Below are positions 11,096 to 20,653 of a stretch of DNA of 21,453 nucleotides, piece after piece. The translations under genes were made by a program, and so were the position numbers. The notes under the pieces were generated by a model. The model was not told where the DNA came from. It saw nothing but the letters and a program-made list of their open reading frames with translations, and ran no database searches. Each line of letters begins with the position of its first letter. Positions within the stretch are counted from its first letter, which is position 1. Source of the DNA: Smittium mucronatum (taxonomy: Eukaryota > Kickxellomycota > Harpellomycetes > Harpellales > Legeriomycetaceae); assembly GCA_001953115.1 (NCBI GenBank), contig LSSL01001658.1:1-21453 (forward strand), in the 5' to 3' direction.

Positions 11096-14000
11096 TTATT
11101 GGTTTTTTGAGTTTTTGATAAAATCGAGACGAGAGGCCAAGTTGAGGTACTTTGGAGATTGACTTTGAGCGTAATGGTTTAACGCTTCCATCAAAGTTGT
11201 TAAAGTGGAGTTGAAGGAGGAAGAAACATATTGTAACATTTTCAGGGACTCGACCATTTGATTAAAAACAGGGTTCTCGCTTATTATAGATTGAACGGTT
11301 CCAATTGCATCAGGGGAAATGCCATCAACGTCAGTGGATCTGTTATAAAACTCACCTTCATTGTCGAATGCGCCAGGCCTTTCTTGGTTGATGTTTTGAA
11401 TATTGGATGCTGATCCGGTTGGAACAAAAGCTTTCAGTTCAGAAGAAGAAGAGTTGATAAATGACAAATCCCTGCTGTTCATAGAAGAGGATGAATCAAC
11501 AATAAATGAAGTATTAGAAATCAAATAATTACACATGCTAATCAGCCGATTTATGCTTTTAAAGAGTTTTTGGTTAGTTAGACCACATTGAAGTAGACTA
11601 GAATCAAGGAATTGATTATGGGAAGCTATCAATTCATCAACAGTTTTCGCAGAGGAAGTTGCCTTTAAAAGATTAACCCAATTTGGTTCCAGTACTTCAA
11701 AGAATAGAAAATACAATATTTGTTGAATTGATAGCAACATTTTGTTTCGTAATGAGAAAAGGATTAGATGAATTTTAAGCCGTAAGGCAGTGAATTCAAG
11801 AACTAGGTCTGAAGATTGATTTTCAAGGACATCTGAAGCCGACACAGCTGGGGAGTTATGGGCATTTATTTTATCAAAGTTAGATATGTGGCGACGTTTT
11901 TTCATAGAAACTATCGAATAGGTTTTTAGGTGGGAGATCCATGCACTGGAAAGTTTCCATTCTAATAGCTTCAGAATGAGGATATGCCTGTGTATTAATG
12001 AGTATTTTCTCATGGAGATAGGACTTAAAACTAGAGATGCGGGAAAATCTGCAGATAATTTTAAGAGAAATATTTTGCTACAAGTAATAGAGACATTTTG
12101 GCCATCTGGAACTAAATTATCTAATGGAAAAACGGGAGGAGTTGAGTTAGAATTTTGAGAATAGCTGGGAAAAACCGCGTTTCTAGATGACGTTTTGTTA
12201 GATTGAAGTAGAGACAAAGCATCAATGAGTTTTTCATTTGAGAAAGACAAGGAAATTTTATCTTTAAAAGGATCGGAATAGGTGGAGCTAGTTGTATTTT
12301 TGAGAGTGGAGTCTAGATAAGATGAAAGACGATCCTTCACCTCATCGGTTGCAAATCTTTCCAAAGTGGAACCAGCAAGATCGAAAAAACTAGTTAAAAA
12401 ATCAGCCTGATCCAAAAGAAGGTATCTTTTTGCAGCATCCAGATACTTCCTCAGATAAGAATCCTTGAAAAGAACCTGTAGCAAAGAAGTATTTGCTATA
12501 CTATAGCAGGAATCTATCTCTTTATAAAGAATGTTTCCATTAATGGCCTTCATCAAACCATCTGATTCGTTAGAGGACATAAAACCATCGACAGGGACAA
12601 ACTTAGGAACTGAGAAAGAATGAGTGTCAGCACTGTCATGACAGCATTCCTTTACAACATTAATATACTTTCCAGTAAGTAAAATTTTTCTGCAGTGAGA
12701 TTGAAGGAAGTCGGGTATAAGGTTTTCATTTAAAGTGAAATTGACTATTTTGGGAGAGGATGAGTTGGGAAGATGGTTATTTTGATAAGGGGCATTAGAT
12801 ATAAAAACGAATTCATCAGATCCAGCAACAACAGCTGCAGTTTGACCTTCGGAGCGACTGATCATGAATTCTTTTTGATTGAAATCAGTTGGCGAACAAT
12901 GTTCTACAACACCAGAATATAGCCAGTGACGTAATAGAGAAAGAAAAGGTTGAACTGAGGTGGAAAGTATGTATGAATAAAGATCAGATGAAATTTGATC
13001 ACCGCTAGAATTCTTCATTTCATGAGTTATGACATTGAGAGTAGCTCCTCCTCGGACATTTATCTTTTGTGTTGCATTTTTGAAAATCACAAGACGTTTT
13101 TTTAGGTTGGATTTTTTGGCTTTAAGACGTTTTTTAATGCGGTTATTAGAAGCTGAATCCGAATCATGAGATTCATTGGAAAGATAATCGCTGGACAGAG
13201 AATCATAGTCATGGAATTGAGAATTGGAGGAATCATTTTCGGAACCTGACAGCGAATCCATGCTTGAGTTGTCATTTAGCAAAGAGAAGACATTTGGGTC
13301 GGCGGAAGTTGATAAACCAAGCTCTTGATCCCTTAGACTATTTTTGAGTTCGATAGAATATGATTGTTTATATATGGAGAAAGTAAGGGATGAGAGACGA
13401 TACATTATTGAGGCTTGGGAGGAAAGAGAGGAAGAAAGACGTAAGAGAGTAAATGGATTGTATATAGTAGATAGATTAAAAAGAACTTCAAGATCCACTA
13501 CTTGTTGAATATATTGAATTTCGAAATGCTTCAAAGCGGAAGTTAAAGCTTGATTGACTTGTCCGGCAAGAGGGGATGAATACAATTCGATAAAATCGGA
13601 AACTTCCATGTAATTAATGGCAATTTCGGATATTTTATAAGCCATTTCAAGGAGAGAATTATCGAAGCCGGTATGTATTCTGACAACATATTGAGTGGTT
13701 GGTTTAAAAAAATCAGGTCTTCTTTCCATATTCCTTTTTAAAGAAATGTAATTACCTTGGAAGCCCTTAAAAATGCAAAAAATAAATAAATATAACTATA
13801 TAAATTTAATTAAAAAAGTATGATATTATAGCATGAAAGGCAGTAAAAATAATTAAGATATCTATGCTTTAATTATTGAGTGTAAGAAAAAAAAAGATCG
13901 AGTGAAAGACGTACCAACAAAACATTGAACAGATCTTGTATAAGAACGATTTCCTGAACTTGAAGGGACAATATGTTAGGGGGAGATAGATGAGAAATTT

Positions 14001-14190
14001 GGACTTGGTCGTTTTTTTGGGGGAAAGAGGAGGCGAATTTATTTAAATTTCTTGGAGTGTCATATTTTCTACTACGATGTTCACGAAAGGAAGATTGGTA
14101 GTATTTAGGGTAGTAATCAAGCGAATGGGAATCATCATCGGAATATGACTTTGATGGAATGTCGTGTTGTTGGTATGAATGAGCCTGCAT
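11096..14190 (-). CDS. Gamma-tubulin complex component 2 (GCP2/Spc97/Alp4), two exons
   Basis: Core subunit of the gamma-tubulin small complex, which pairs with GCP3 and gamma-tubulin to nucleate microtubules at the spindle pole body. Exon 1 (14190-13915, 92 codons) ends with VQEIVLIQDLFNVLL. Exon 2 (13765-11096) begins GFQGNYISLKRN. Splicing joins them in phase as the family's 'QE-x-LI-x-DLL-x-VL-x-G-x-x-G-x-YI' motif. The product is 981 aa. GRIP1 features follow: GQVNQALTSALKHF, GGATLNVI (about 331), VQPFLSLLRHWLYSGVV, and the GCP2 signature LTGKYINVVKECCHD (about 455-469). GRIP2 shows AAKRYLLLDQADFL (about 536), DPFKDKISL, ASLVLSP, FFEVLEPNW, and the C-terminal end SRLDFIKNS. A Ser/Asp-rich insert (about 244-300) with a basic patch (about 301-316), and several Ser/Asn-rich inserts in the C-terminal half, make it longer than many homologues. 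The start at 14190 is the first ATG after an in-frame stop. LTGKY-x-NVV-x-E and the overall match favour GCP2 over GCP3. Confidence 0.93.
13766..13914 (-). other. Intron of the GCP2 gene
   Basis: A 149-nt intron with donor GTACGT (13914-13909) and acceptor TTTTTAAG ending at 13766. Removing it joins two phase-0 exons and restores a family-conserved motif across the junction, which strongly supports it. Confidence 0.9.
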
Positions 14191-14949
14191 TTCAAAGGAT
14201 AGGATGAGATATACAACCCCAAAAATCCGAGGCTATTGCTAAATTAAAGGGATTTAGAAATTGAAAAGAAAGCCGAAAGCATAAAAAGTGGGCTTAAAGA
14301 GAGTTGTAATAAGCTTTGACAGTATATGGAGTTTGACCAATGTTATTCTTGAAATTGGATCCAAAATGTGCTTGGCACTTTCAGTATAAGCTACTAAAAC
14401 CAGTAGCTATTATGTTTACATTAGTTCTACTGTATTTCAAGCTAACGACACGAAATGCTCTTAGCTCCGCCAAAATTATTACGAACCTCTATTTGCTGCC
14501 TCGCTTACACTTTGTGCAGAAAACATTAACCATCAGATGATATTATTGGCTCACATATATTGAGCTATTTAATTATTGGCCAAATTATAATAAGTGTAAA
14601 AACACAGCTCCAAAGAAAGAGCGAGATTGAATTGATTCCATCACAATGTCCAATAGAACTGTGATATGTATTTTATGTGAGTAATAACCCGAATCATTGG
14701 CCAGAATTTTTGATTTATTGGTAATATATACACTCTGGGAGACGTGAGAGAATTGGCTAACGACCGGACACATGACGATTTTAAGTGGTGGAAAATAGAC
14801 GAAAATGATATGGAAATAAGAGCACACAGTCAATAAGTGCTTGTGCTGAGTCTGAGCGATTGAGTGATCGAAAAAAAAAGGCTATTTTCGACTGACTAAG
14901 AGAATTGTCTGATTCTAATATTCTACCTAATCCCCACCATATCTAGTAA
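14191..14949. other. Divergent intergenic region between GCP2 and the Mim2-like gene
   Basis: About 760 bp that should carry the promoters of both flanking genes. It is less AT-rich than the transposon-filled flanks. Two modest open frames occur, 14340-14540 on the plus strand and 14585-14833 on the minus strand (the latter from a TTG). Neither shows a recognisable domain and they are probably chance. A small inverted repeat (agctact with agtagct) lies near 14390-14410. I see no RNA gene. Confidence 0.5.
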
Positions 14950-15399
14950 ATGTATTCAGTAGACTCCCGTGGCTATATAACGTTCAATAATGTTCAATTC
15001 GACTCTAATTCTGCCAACATTCCATTTGAAATTCCCGAAATTGACGGTGTGCTTATATTTTTCTAGCCATTTCTGGCATTTAATTTTGATTATTCCTAAA
15101 CCAACCCACCTTTATGATTTGGAATTGTAGAAAGTGGTAACATGACAGCAGAGCTATACGGTATTTTAGAAGAAGGCGGGGCATATGATGGAATTCATTT
15201 AAATGAGGCAGAGGACGAGGAAAATTCGGAGGACGAGGAAGAAGACGAATTCACTAAAGAATTAACTCGTGACTTGACTCAATTGGCAACTATATCGTTA
15301 TTTGTAATATTGCCTTTCATCTCCAAATTCCTGGGCAGACGTTTGATGTTTTATGGTATTTTCTTTTCCAACTTTATCTTTAATAGAAGCCTAAAATAA
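14950..15399 (+). CDS. Mim2-like mitochondrial outer-membrane import protein, two exons
   Basis: Mim2 is a small fungal protein that works with Mim1 to insert single- and multi-span proteins into the mitochondrial outer membrane. Exon 1 (14950-15046) encodes MYSVDSRGYITFNN through EIPEID. A GT..AG intron (15047-15130) is followed by exon 2 (15131-15399), which continues in the same frame, giving 121 aa. The N-terminal half ends in a strongly acidic run (EDEENSEDEEEDEF, about residues 60-73). It is followed by LTRDLTQLATISLFVILPFISKFLGRR, one hydrophobic segment ending in an Arg pair. That layout (acidic cytosolic domain, LP-x-x-x-K-x-LGRR membrane segment, short tail) fits Mim2. A shorter model starting at the ATG at 15142 gives 85 aa. 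A possible second intron (15356-15409) would change the last residues to EIYFSNF. The gene diverges from GCP2 and converges on the F-box gene. The family call is from memory of the pattern. Confidence 0.72.
15047..15130 (+). other. Intron 1 of the Mim2-like gene
   Basis: An 84-nt interval with donor GTGTGC and acceptor TTGTAG. The upstream frame from the ATG at 14950 otherwise ends at a TAG shortly inside this interval. Splicing puts exon 1 exactly in frame with the acidic/membrane ORF (GAC-G|AA-AGT-GGT-AAC-ATG). The donor is not the commonest form, so transcript evidence would be welcome. Confidence 0.6.
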
Positions 15400-15680
15400 T
15401 ATATTTTAGAAATTTATTTTTCCAACTTCTAATTTCCACCTTTAACAACTCTATAGTGGCCAAAAAATTTGCTGACTCTTAGAATTATGCTATCATTACA
15501 AGGCTTCGATATTTCTACAAAGATCAATTTTTAAGTTTGTGTCTTCAAGATTTGAAGTTTTAGTTGCCTCGCAGCTGTGATTATGGAATTTAATTTATGG
15601 AGAAAAATAAAACTTTTATGTAATATTTTTTTATTTTCTATTCTAAGGGAAGATATTTAGTTTAGTTTGTATGGATAAGG
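15400..15680. other. Convergent 3' intergenic region
   Basis: 281 bp between the stops of the Mim2-like gene and the F-box gene. An AATAAA on the plus strand lies at 15606-15611. One on the minus strand lies at 15635-15630, about 46 bases past the F-box stop. No genes are visible. Confidence 0.5.
15630..15635 (-). terminator. Candidate polyadenylation signal of the F-box gene
   Basis: AATAAA on the minus strand about 46 bases downstream of the F-box stop codon, a normal spacing. In AT-rich sequence such strings also arise by chance. Confidence 0.35.
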
Positions 15681-16589
15681 TCAGGGTTCATGGTTGTTTT
15701 TGGGCCAAAAGCGCCAAGATCCTAAAGGATCCAAAGCTAGAGCCAGGGGTATTTTAACAGCAAGAAGGTCAAGACAATAAGGACTAACTAAATGGCAGCT
15801 TCTAATCTTTAAAAACCTAAGGGTTTTGTTTTTTTGTAGAAACAACACTCCTTGAGTTGTCAAGTCGCATATAGAGGTCATGTCCAACTCTTCCAATTGT
15901 GTTAAGTTTGAGGATATTTCCCTAATAGAAGCATCAGTTAGATTAAAGCAATTGGGAAGCAGAAGTCTTTTTATCAGTCTGCAATCGTTGGTGATTATTC
16001 CTACTATATCATCGTTTATATTCGAATTCCCAAGATCTAACAGCTGCAACTTTTCGAACCCTTTAAGGCTAAAATCGACTAAATCCATCTGACATCCACT
16101 GAGAGTTAAGCCAAGTAAATTTGGGAACAAATCTGACAGCATAGATAGAAAATTTCTATCAATTGTTCCACTTTTTGAAGCTTCTATGAAATACAGACTG
16201 CTAGTAGCTGGAATGTGATTTCTTACCCTATTTACTTGCTCGTTGGAGGGAATATTAAGGAAAATATTTTTGCAGTTTACAGCTTGTAGTCTCTTCAACT
16301 TCTGGCATTTTTCTGCTATTATCTCGAAGATCCTGCTAGAAATGTTGGGATTATCTGAAATGTTAAGCTCTTTTACGCCGGGACCTATTTGATCGAGCAG
16401 TTTATATAGTTGAAATTGATTTAGGGTTTTGGAGAAAGTTGATAAGTCTACACTTTTCCAGCTGTTTGCAGTTTGGAACTGGGAGTATAAATATACACAT
16501 GTTTTCGAAGCTTCTATTCCCGACTTTAAATCCAAGAAATCGAATACCCTCTTGGTAACCAAATCAGGCAGTTTTTCAAAGCTGTTCAT
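15681..16589 (-). CDS. F-box/leucine-rich-repeat protein (FBXL type), single exon
   Basis: Likely substrate adaptor of an SCF ubiquitin ligase. The N-terminus is an F-box of about 45 residues: LPDLVTKRVFDFLDLKSG, then ASKTCVYLYSQF and WKSVDLSTF, with the typical leading LP and the closing WK-x-VDL. It should bind Skp1. The rest is a run of leucine-rich repeats of the AMN1/FBXL kind: VKELNISDNPNIS, LKRLQAVNCKNI, LLGLTLSGCQM, LQLLDLGNSNINDD, IKRLLLPNCFNLTD, LEELDMTSICDLTT, LRFLKIRSCHLVS. The protein ends DPLGSWRFWPKNNHEP. At 302 aa it is intact and shorter than Grr1-type proteins, so it may have only seven or so repeats. The ATG at 16589 is the only sensible start, because the F-box begins six residues later. 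The substrate cannot be told from sequence. Confidence 0.88.
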   Translation of the reverse strand: MNSFEKLPDLVTKRVFDFLDLKSGIEASKTCVYLYSQFQTANSWKSVDLSTFSKTLNQFQLYKLLDQIGPGVKELNISDNPNISSRIFEIIAEKCQKLKRLQAVNCKNIFLNIPSNEQVNRVRNHIPATSSLYFIEASKSGTIDRNFLSMLSDLFPNLLGLTLSGCQMDLVDFSLKGFEKLQLLDLGNSNINDDIVGIITNDCRLIKRLLLPNCFNLTDASIREISSNLTQLEELDMTSICDLTTQGVLFLQKNKTLRFLKIRSCHLVSPYCLDLLAVKIPLALALDPLGSWRFWPKNNHEP

Positions 16590-16634
16590 TGTCTAAATGG
16601 TACTCTAATATTAACCCACTTATTTATCTGTATT

Positions 16635-16994
16635 ATGTCATTACTTCGCAGCAAAATCTCTCAAAGTTATTCATTTCCTATCCGGTGTCTATTCTTTATG
16701 ACTTTCATGCTACTGGTTCCAATCTGTTCCTTTTCTCCGACTGTGATTGATACGCACTCTGATCACGAATTCCAAACAATCTTATTTGCCAATCACACAA
16801 TACAGCCAGTGTGTTGTGGATTTATCGCAGTATAGCTCAAAGATGCGTCAATTTCGCCAGTTGGTCTTTTCCAGACTCAAACTCTTGCCTCGCTCCTATT
16901 TGAGTATTATAACCTTTTTATTGGTCTAACTTCTTTATTTATCCAATAGTATTTAAAAGCTATACATCTCGCGATGACTTTATGCAGGAAATGA
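16635..16994 (+). CDS. Possible small spliced gene in a GC-richer interval (uncertain)
   Basis: The stretch 16590-17080 has clearly more G/C than other intergenic sequence here. It carries a textbook intron end: branch-point-like CTAAC (16926-16930) and acceptor CCAATAG ending at 16949. Two exclusive models use it. Model A: ATG at 16635, exon to 16829, donor GTATAG, resuming at 16950 and ending at 16994. It gives 79 aa with a hydrophobic, signal-like start (CLFFMTFMLLVPIC). Model B: ATG at 16843, exon to 16903, donor GTATTA (46-nt intron), ending at 17029. It gives 46 aa with a basic, presequence-like start (MRQFRQLVFSRLKLLPRSYL). I recognise neither product. Model A's ATG is only 45 bp from the F-box ATG on the other strand, so this may instead be promoter or 5' untranslated sequence. 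Confidence 0.25.
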
Positions 16995-17072
16995 AAGCCG
17001 CTTTTGTTACACCGGTCCAAAGCTGCTAAAATAACGGCGCTGGTAGGAATGCTGGGCGTTAATGAGGGTTGG

Positions 17073-17084
17073 CTGATATTAGGA
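17073..17084. repeat. Target-site duplication, first copy (retroposon copy 3)
   Basis: The 12-mer ctgatattagga is repeated exactly at 17125-17136, flanking the 40-bp retroposon tail fragment. Confidence 0.8.
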
Positions 17085-17124
17085 ATCTTACAATAAAATT
17101 CCGTTTAAAAAAAACTAAAAAAGA
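17085..17124 (+). mobile_element. SINE-like retroposon, copy 3, only the last 40 bp
   Basis: The first 20 bases (17085-17104) are identical to the reverse complement of the tail of copy 2 next to its A-tract (atcttacaat followed by aaaattccgt). They differ from copy 1 at one position. They are followed by an A-rich tail (ttaaaaaaaactaaaaaaga) and lie between exact 12-bp direct repeats. This copy is therefore in plus orientation and almost completely 5'-truncated. The duplication shows it is a real insertion and not chance similarity. Confidence 0.8.
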
Positions 17125-17136
17125 CTGATATTAGGA
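17125..17136. repeat. Target-site duplication, second copy (retroposon copy 3)
   Basis: Exact partner of 17073-17084. Removing one copy and the insert restores a continuous pre-insertion sequence running into ttacctagatag. Confidence 0.8.
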
Positions 17137-18519
17137 TTACCTAGATAGCCATATTCACTTTACTTAATCTCCAATATTTATTGCTTATTTCCAATCCCCC
17201 ATTATCCTTTTGAGTTCTATATGAATGCACTGTTTTTGCTGAGTTCTAATAAAATTTAGGGACTGAGCTTTTTAAATTTCTCATATAAAAGACCAAAAGG
17301 CCAAAAAGGAGAGGCGACGAAATTATTACTCATTATTAATATTTTACATTAAAACAACACAATATATTTTTCCAAATACCGAACAGCTGTTAAATTTTTA
17401 TAACAGTTAAACCCCTGAATTATGGCAAGAATTCCTATTTTCAAGGTGAAATTTGTGAAATTTAGTCTAGATTTGAATATAGGCACGCACAATTATCCCG
17501 AATTCATTTATATAAGCATAATAACGCCTTTCATAGGATATTCAAAATAAGCTGCATCCATCGATATTGGCTAATTATCTGAAATCAAAACCTTAATATA
17601 TATACTTTTATTTAATTTGAAATTTAATGAGATTTTTTTAGGGGATTAAGCAAAAATGGTTATGTTTTATAAAATAATTGCAGAAATAGTCTATTTTTAA
17701 ACTTATTTCTTAAGTAGTCTAATTTTAAACTTGTTGCAAAAATAATCAAAATAAATCAATGGGATTATATATTTAACGAATGGAAACAATTTTACACATA
17801 ATTTCAGGTAATCTAAAGGATTATCCAAACAAAATTCAAAATCCTTTTAATTTTCTTTTTTGTTGGGCTATAATGTAGCAATTAAACAAGCCGCTAAAAT
17901 TTTGAAACAGATTACAAAAATGCGAGATTTTCTATGAGATCGGTCACTTGCCTAATATTTTGGTTAGAAAATAAAAATCTGAATAATAATTTCCTCTGAA
18001 AAAAAAATCAAGAATAATTTGAAAACCTGAAAATTTATATGTAAATCTGAAATTATATTTAATAAGCTGAATCTTTTTCACAAAATCCGCTAAATTAGAA
18101 TTTTCGGCCTATTAAAAACTCAATGATAATTACGCGAAGATCTGAATGCCTTTTTTTTCGGTTTATATTTCCCAAGTTGTTTATATTTGATTATTCAATA
18201 GGTTCATAATATTTGGATATCATAACCAACATCAACGGTGGTGAACGATATCAAATTTAAATAATTAATACCTTTTACACCCAAATGAAAATTTCGATGT
18301 CTAATATGGTTTTTTAAACTTTTTATGGTTATAAATAATATTATTTAGTTTAATTGACAAATTATTAGTTTATATTAAAATCTTCCGATAGTTATATTAG
18401 TTATTTTTTTTAATAATTCCTAAAAACCGAAAATACTGGATCGAAAAAAATGGAAAAAAAACTGCGAAAGCAGATTTCAGATCATGAGAATTAACCTTTT
18501 AAAAAAATTAAAAATACAC
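17137..18519. other. AT-rich stretch without recognisable genes
   Basis: Stops occur in every frame, and there is no RNA gene or repeat I can name. Some of it may be the degraded 5' part of the MULE element that follows. Confidence 0.5.
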
Positions 18520-19690
18520 AAAATTACTGAGTATTATTGTGTAAATAAAAACATATATACATGCGATGGGTTTTTAAAAACGGAATATTATTATGAATCC
18601 TAAAAGAAACATTACTATATGAACAACACTCTGAGCTGTTCGAATTATCCAATTACAGAATAATTAATAAGTAATTCTGCAATAATCAGAGGATGGGTTA
18701 CGTCAATTTCAAATTTTTAAAAATTTTAAACCAAAAAATATCGGCATTGATATTATAGTAATATACTCTGCTAGAAATAACAAAAAAAAAAAGACGAGAA
18801 TTTGAAAATTATAACCACCGGGATGCTAGAGAGCAAATTTTTGCAAATTTATAATTCTGAAAATCGTGCTTATGTTGCAGGATATTCTTCGGTTTCTGGG
18901 AATATTAAATTTTTAGTTAAATCCAAAAAATTGATCGAAAGAATGTCATATGCATCAAATTTCCATGTCGATTATATATCCAAGCTTACTAAAGGATGTT
19001 TTTCTGTAATAATAGCATGGGTAACTTACATTAATCAGAAATTTTGTCCAATTTCAATATGTATAGTAAGCGAAGATGTCAGTGAGGACTACAGGTGGAG
19101 TTTCAAAATATTGCTAAAAGAAGCAAGAAATCTCGATTATACTCTTGATTCGAATAATCTTTTTGCCGATTCAGCACCTCAAATAAAAAAAGCTCAATTT
19201 TTTCTATGGATTTCATCAAGACAAACATTTGGTTCCTTGTTTCTAAAAATATAAAGGATAAATTAAGAAAAAGGAAATAAGAGTTGAAAGAATATTTAAA
19301 TAAAGATATTTTCTAGATGTATTTAATTTCCGACGAAGTATTTTGGATATTTCAAAAAAATTATCATGTCAAAATGGAGCAACTTCGTATTCGTGTCTGA
19401 TATTTTGGAAAAAATAAATAAATAATATTTTGAAAAAAATCAAAATCAGTTTGAGGGATTTTTTATAATTGGTCCATCGACCAAAAATTCCTTGAAAAGA
19501 ATTAATGAAACTGTTAAGAAAAAGTTCTTATGAAAAAATTGTTACGATACCTTCGATTTTCTCAATGTTTCTAAATTTACAATCAAATGTTACGAGAGGA
19601 TCAATATCTATTATTTCGACAGAGTAGAATATTTTAAAATTTCAAAAATTTCAACAATTCTTTAATTTTTATCTCATCTACGAAAAAGAA
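18520..19690 (+). pseudogene. Decayed Mutator-like element (MULE) transposase
   Basis: The longest piece (18802-19254; its frame opens with TTG, no upstream ATG) contains FHVDYISKLTKGCFSVIIAWVT, then KFCPISICIVSEDVSEDYRWSFK and FADSAPQIKKA. These follow the MULE domain order 'HID-x-TYKL..FPVIV-x-G..D-x-x-x-KFHPI...E-x-x-x-D(F/Y)...DGAPAI-x-NA', with both Asp residues kept. After a frame change near 19206 the reading goes on as NIWFLVSKNIKDKLRKRK, matching the 'CW-x-HV-x-KN(V/I)-x-x-KL' segment with His replaced by Leu. Another frame at 19471-19524 gives GPSTKNSLKRINETVKKK, matching the C-terminal 'P-x-TNN-x-LE-x-x-N-x-x-(I/V)K'. Upstream, ITEYYCVNKNIYTCDGF (about 18526-18580) could be a remnant of the N-terminal zinc-binding (FLYWCH/WRKY-like) domain, but that part is weak. 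At least two frameshifts and many stops make it non-functional. Confidence 0.7.
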
Positions 19691-20653
19691 GAAAGCTATA
19701 TCGTAAAAATCTTGGATAAAGAGTTTACATAACACGAAATAAAAGAAATTTGATGAATTATAAATTCTCTTGAATTTGAAAGTTTCGTTTCACTTATAGG
19801 TTTTATGCATGATACTGTATTTTTACATGCTAAAAGATATATTTCAACATATAAAGATATATATTGTACATGCGAAAGATTTTTAAAGATGAAAAATTAA
19901 TCCATTTTTATGAATTCCTTATAATAATTTAAAGAACTGATGTAATTAATATTACATCGCCGTCTCGAATAAACCTAACTGGAATCCGAGGAAAATAAGA
20001 ATAAATTTTATCTTGAACAAAAAACGGTGCTAAAAATTTTTATTACCAGATTTATATTATATTATATAGTTAAATATCTATATTAAATTATATAAAAAAA
20101 ATTCAATTGAGAAAATTTATTAAAAATATAAATATAGCCTTTTTTAAAAAAAACAAGTAAAAAAATAATTTTTATTTAAAATATATTCAAAAAAATACTA
20201 ATAAATTCTACATGTTTGTTTTTTTTAATAATATTAAAAATAATTAACTAAAAATAATAATGTAGGGAAAAAGTGTCTATATTAAATTTTTTGATAAAAT
20301 ATAATAAAATCGGTGATGTAGATATAAATTTATAAATGATGTGAATTTTTATACCGATGAATAATTGCAATAATTAGAGTATTTGATGCAGTAGATATTT
20401 TTTCTGCAGTGGATTATATATTTGTATTTGTATTATTTATAGTCATTAAGGTTTCTTGCATAACTATATTATTTATTTTTGTTATATTATATAAGAAAAT
20501 TGATAACAATCTTATATATTTTACGGAGCTTTAATAATAGTAATGCATAAATTTTATTTATATCATAAAATATACGCTCTTATAATATTTTAATGATATT
20601 CTTGTATTGATATTATTATAAGATTATGATCCAGAATATCATGTACATTTTAC
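19691..20653. other. Extremely AT-rich stretch without recognisable genes
   Basis: Almost pure A/T from about 20040 to 20640. A small perfect inverted repeat (gatgtaat with attacatc, 19939-19958) is the only distinct structure. Any target-site duplication of the adjacent LTR element would lie just before 20654, but cannot be tested without the element's other end. Confidence 0.5.

Noticed and set aside
11976..12158. Plus-strand 60-codon frame within GCP2
   Set aside because: Antisense shadow of a well-supported coding exon.
14340..14833. Two open frames in the GCP2/Mim2-like intergenic region, one of which could be spliced (GTATAA..CTTAG)
   Set aside because: No recognisable domain, short length, and one frame begins with TTG. 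A promoter region is the simpler reading.
14983..15000. GTTCAATTC resembling a tRNA B box
   Set aside because: There is no T-stem, anticodon stem or acceptor stem around it, and it lies inside exon 1 of the Mim2-like gene.
15880..16092. Plus-strand 70-codon frame opposite the F-box gene
   Set aside because: Antisense shadow of the leucine-rich-repeat coding sequence.
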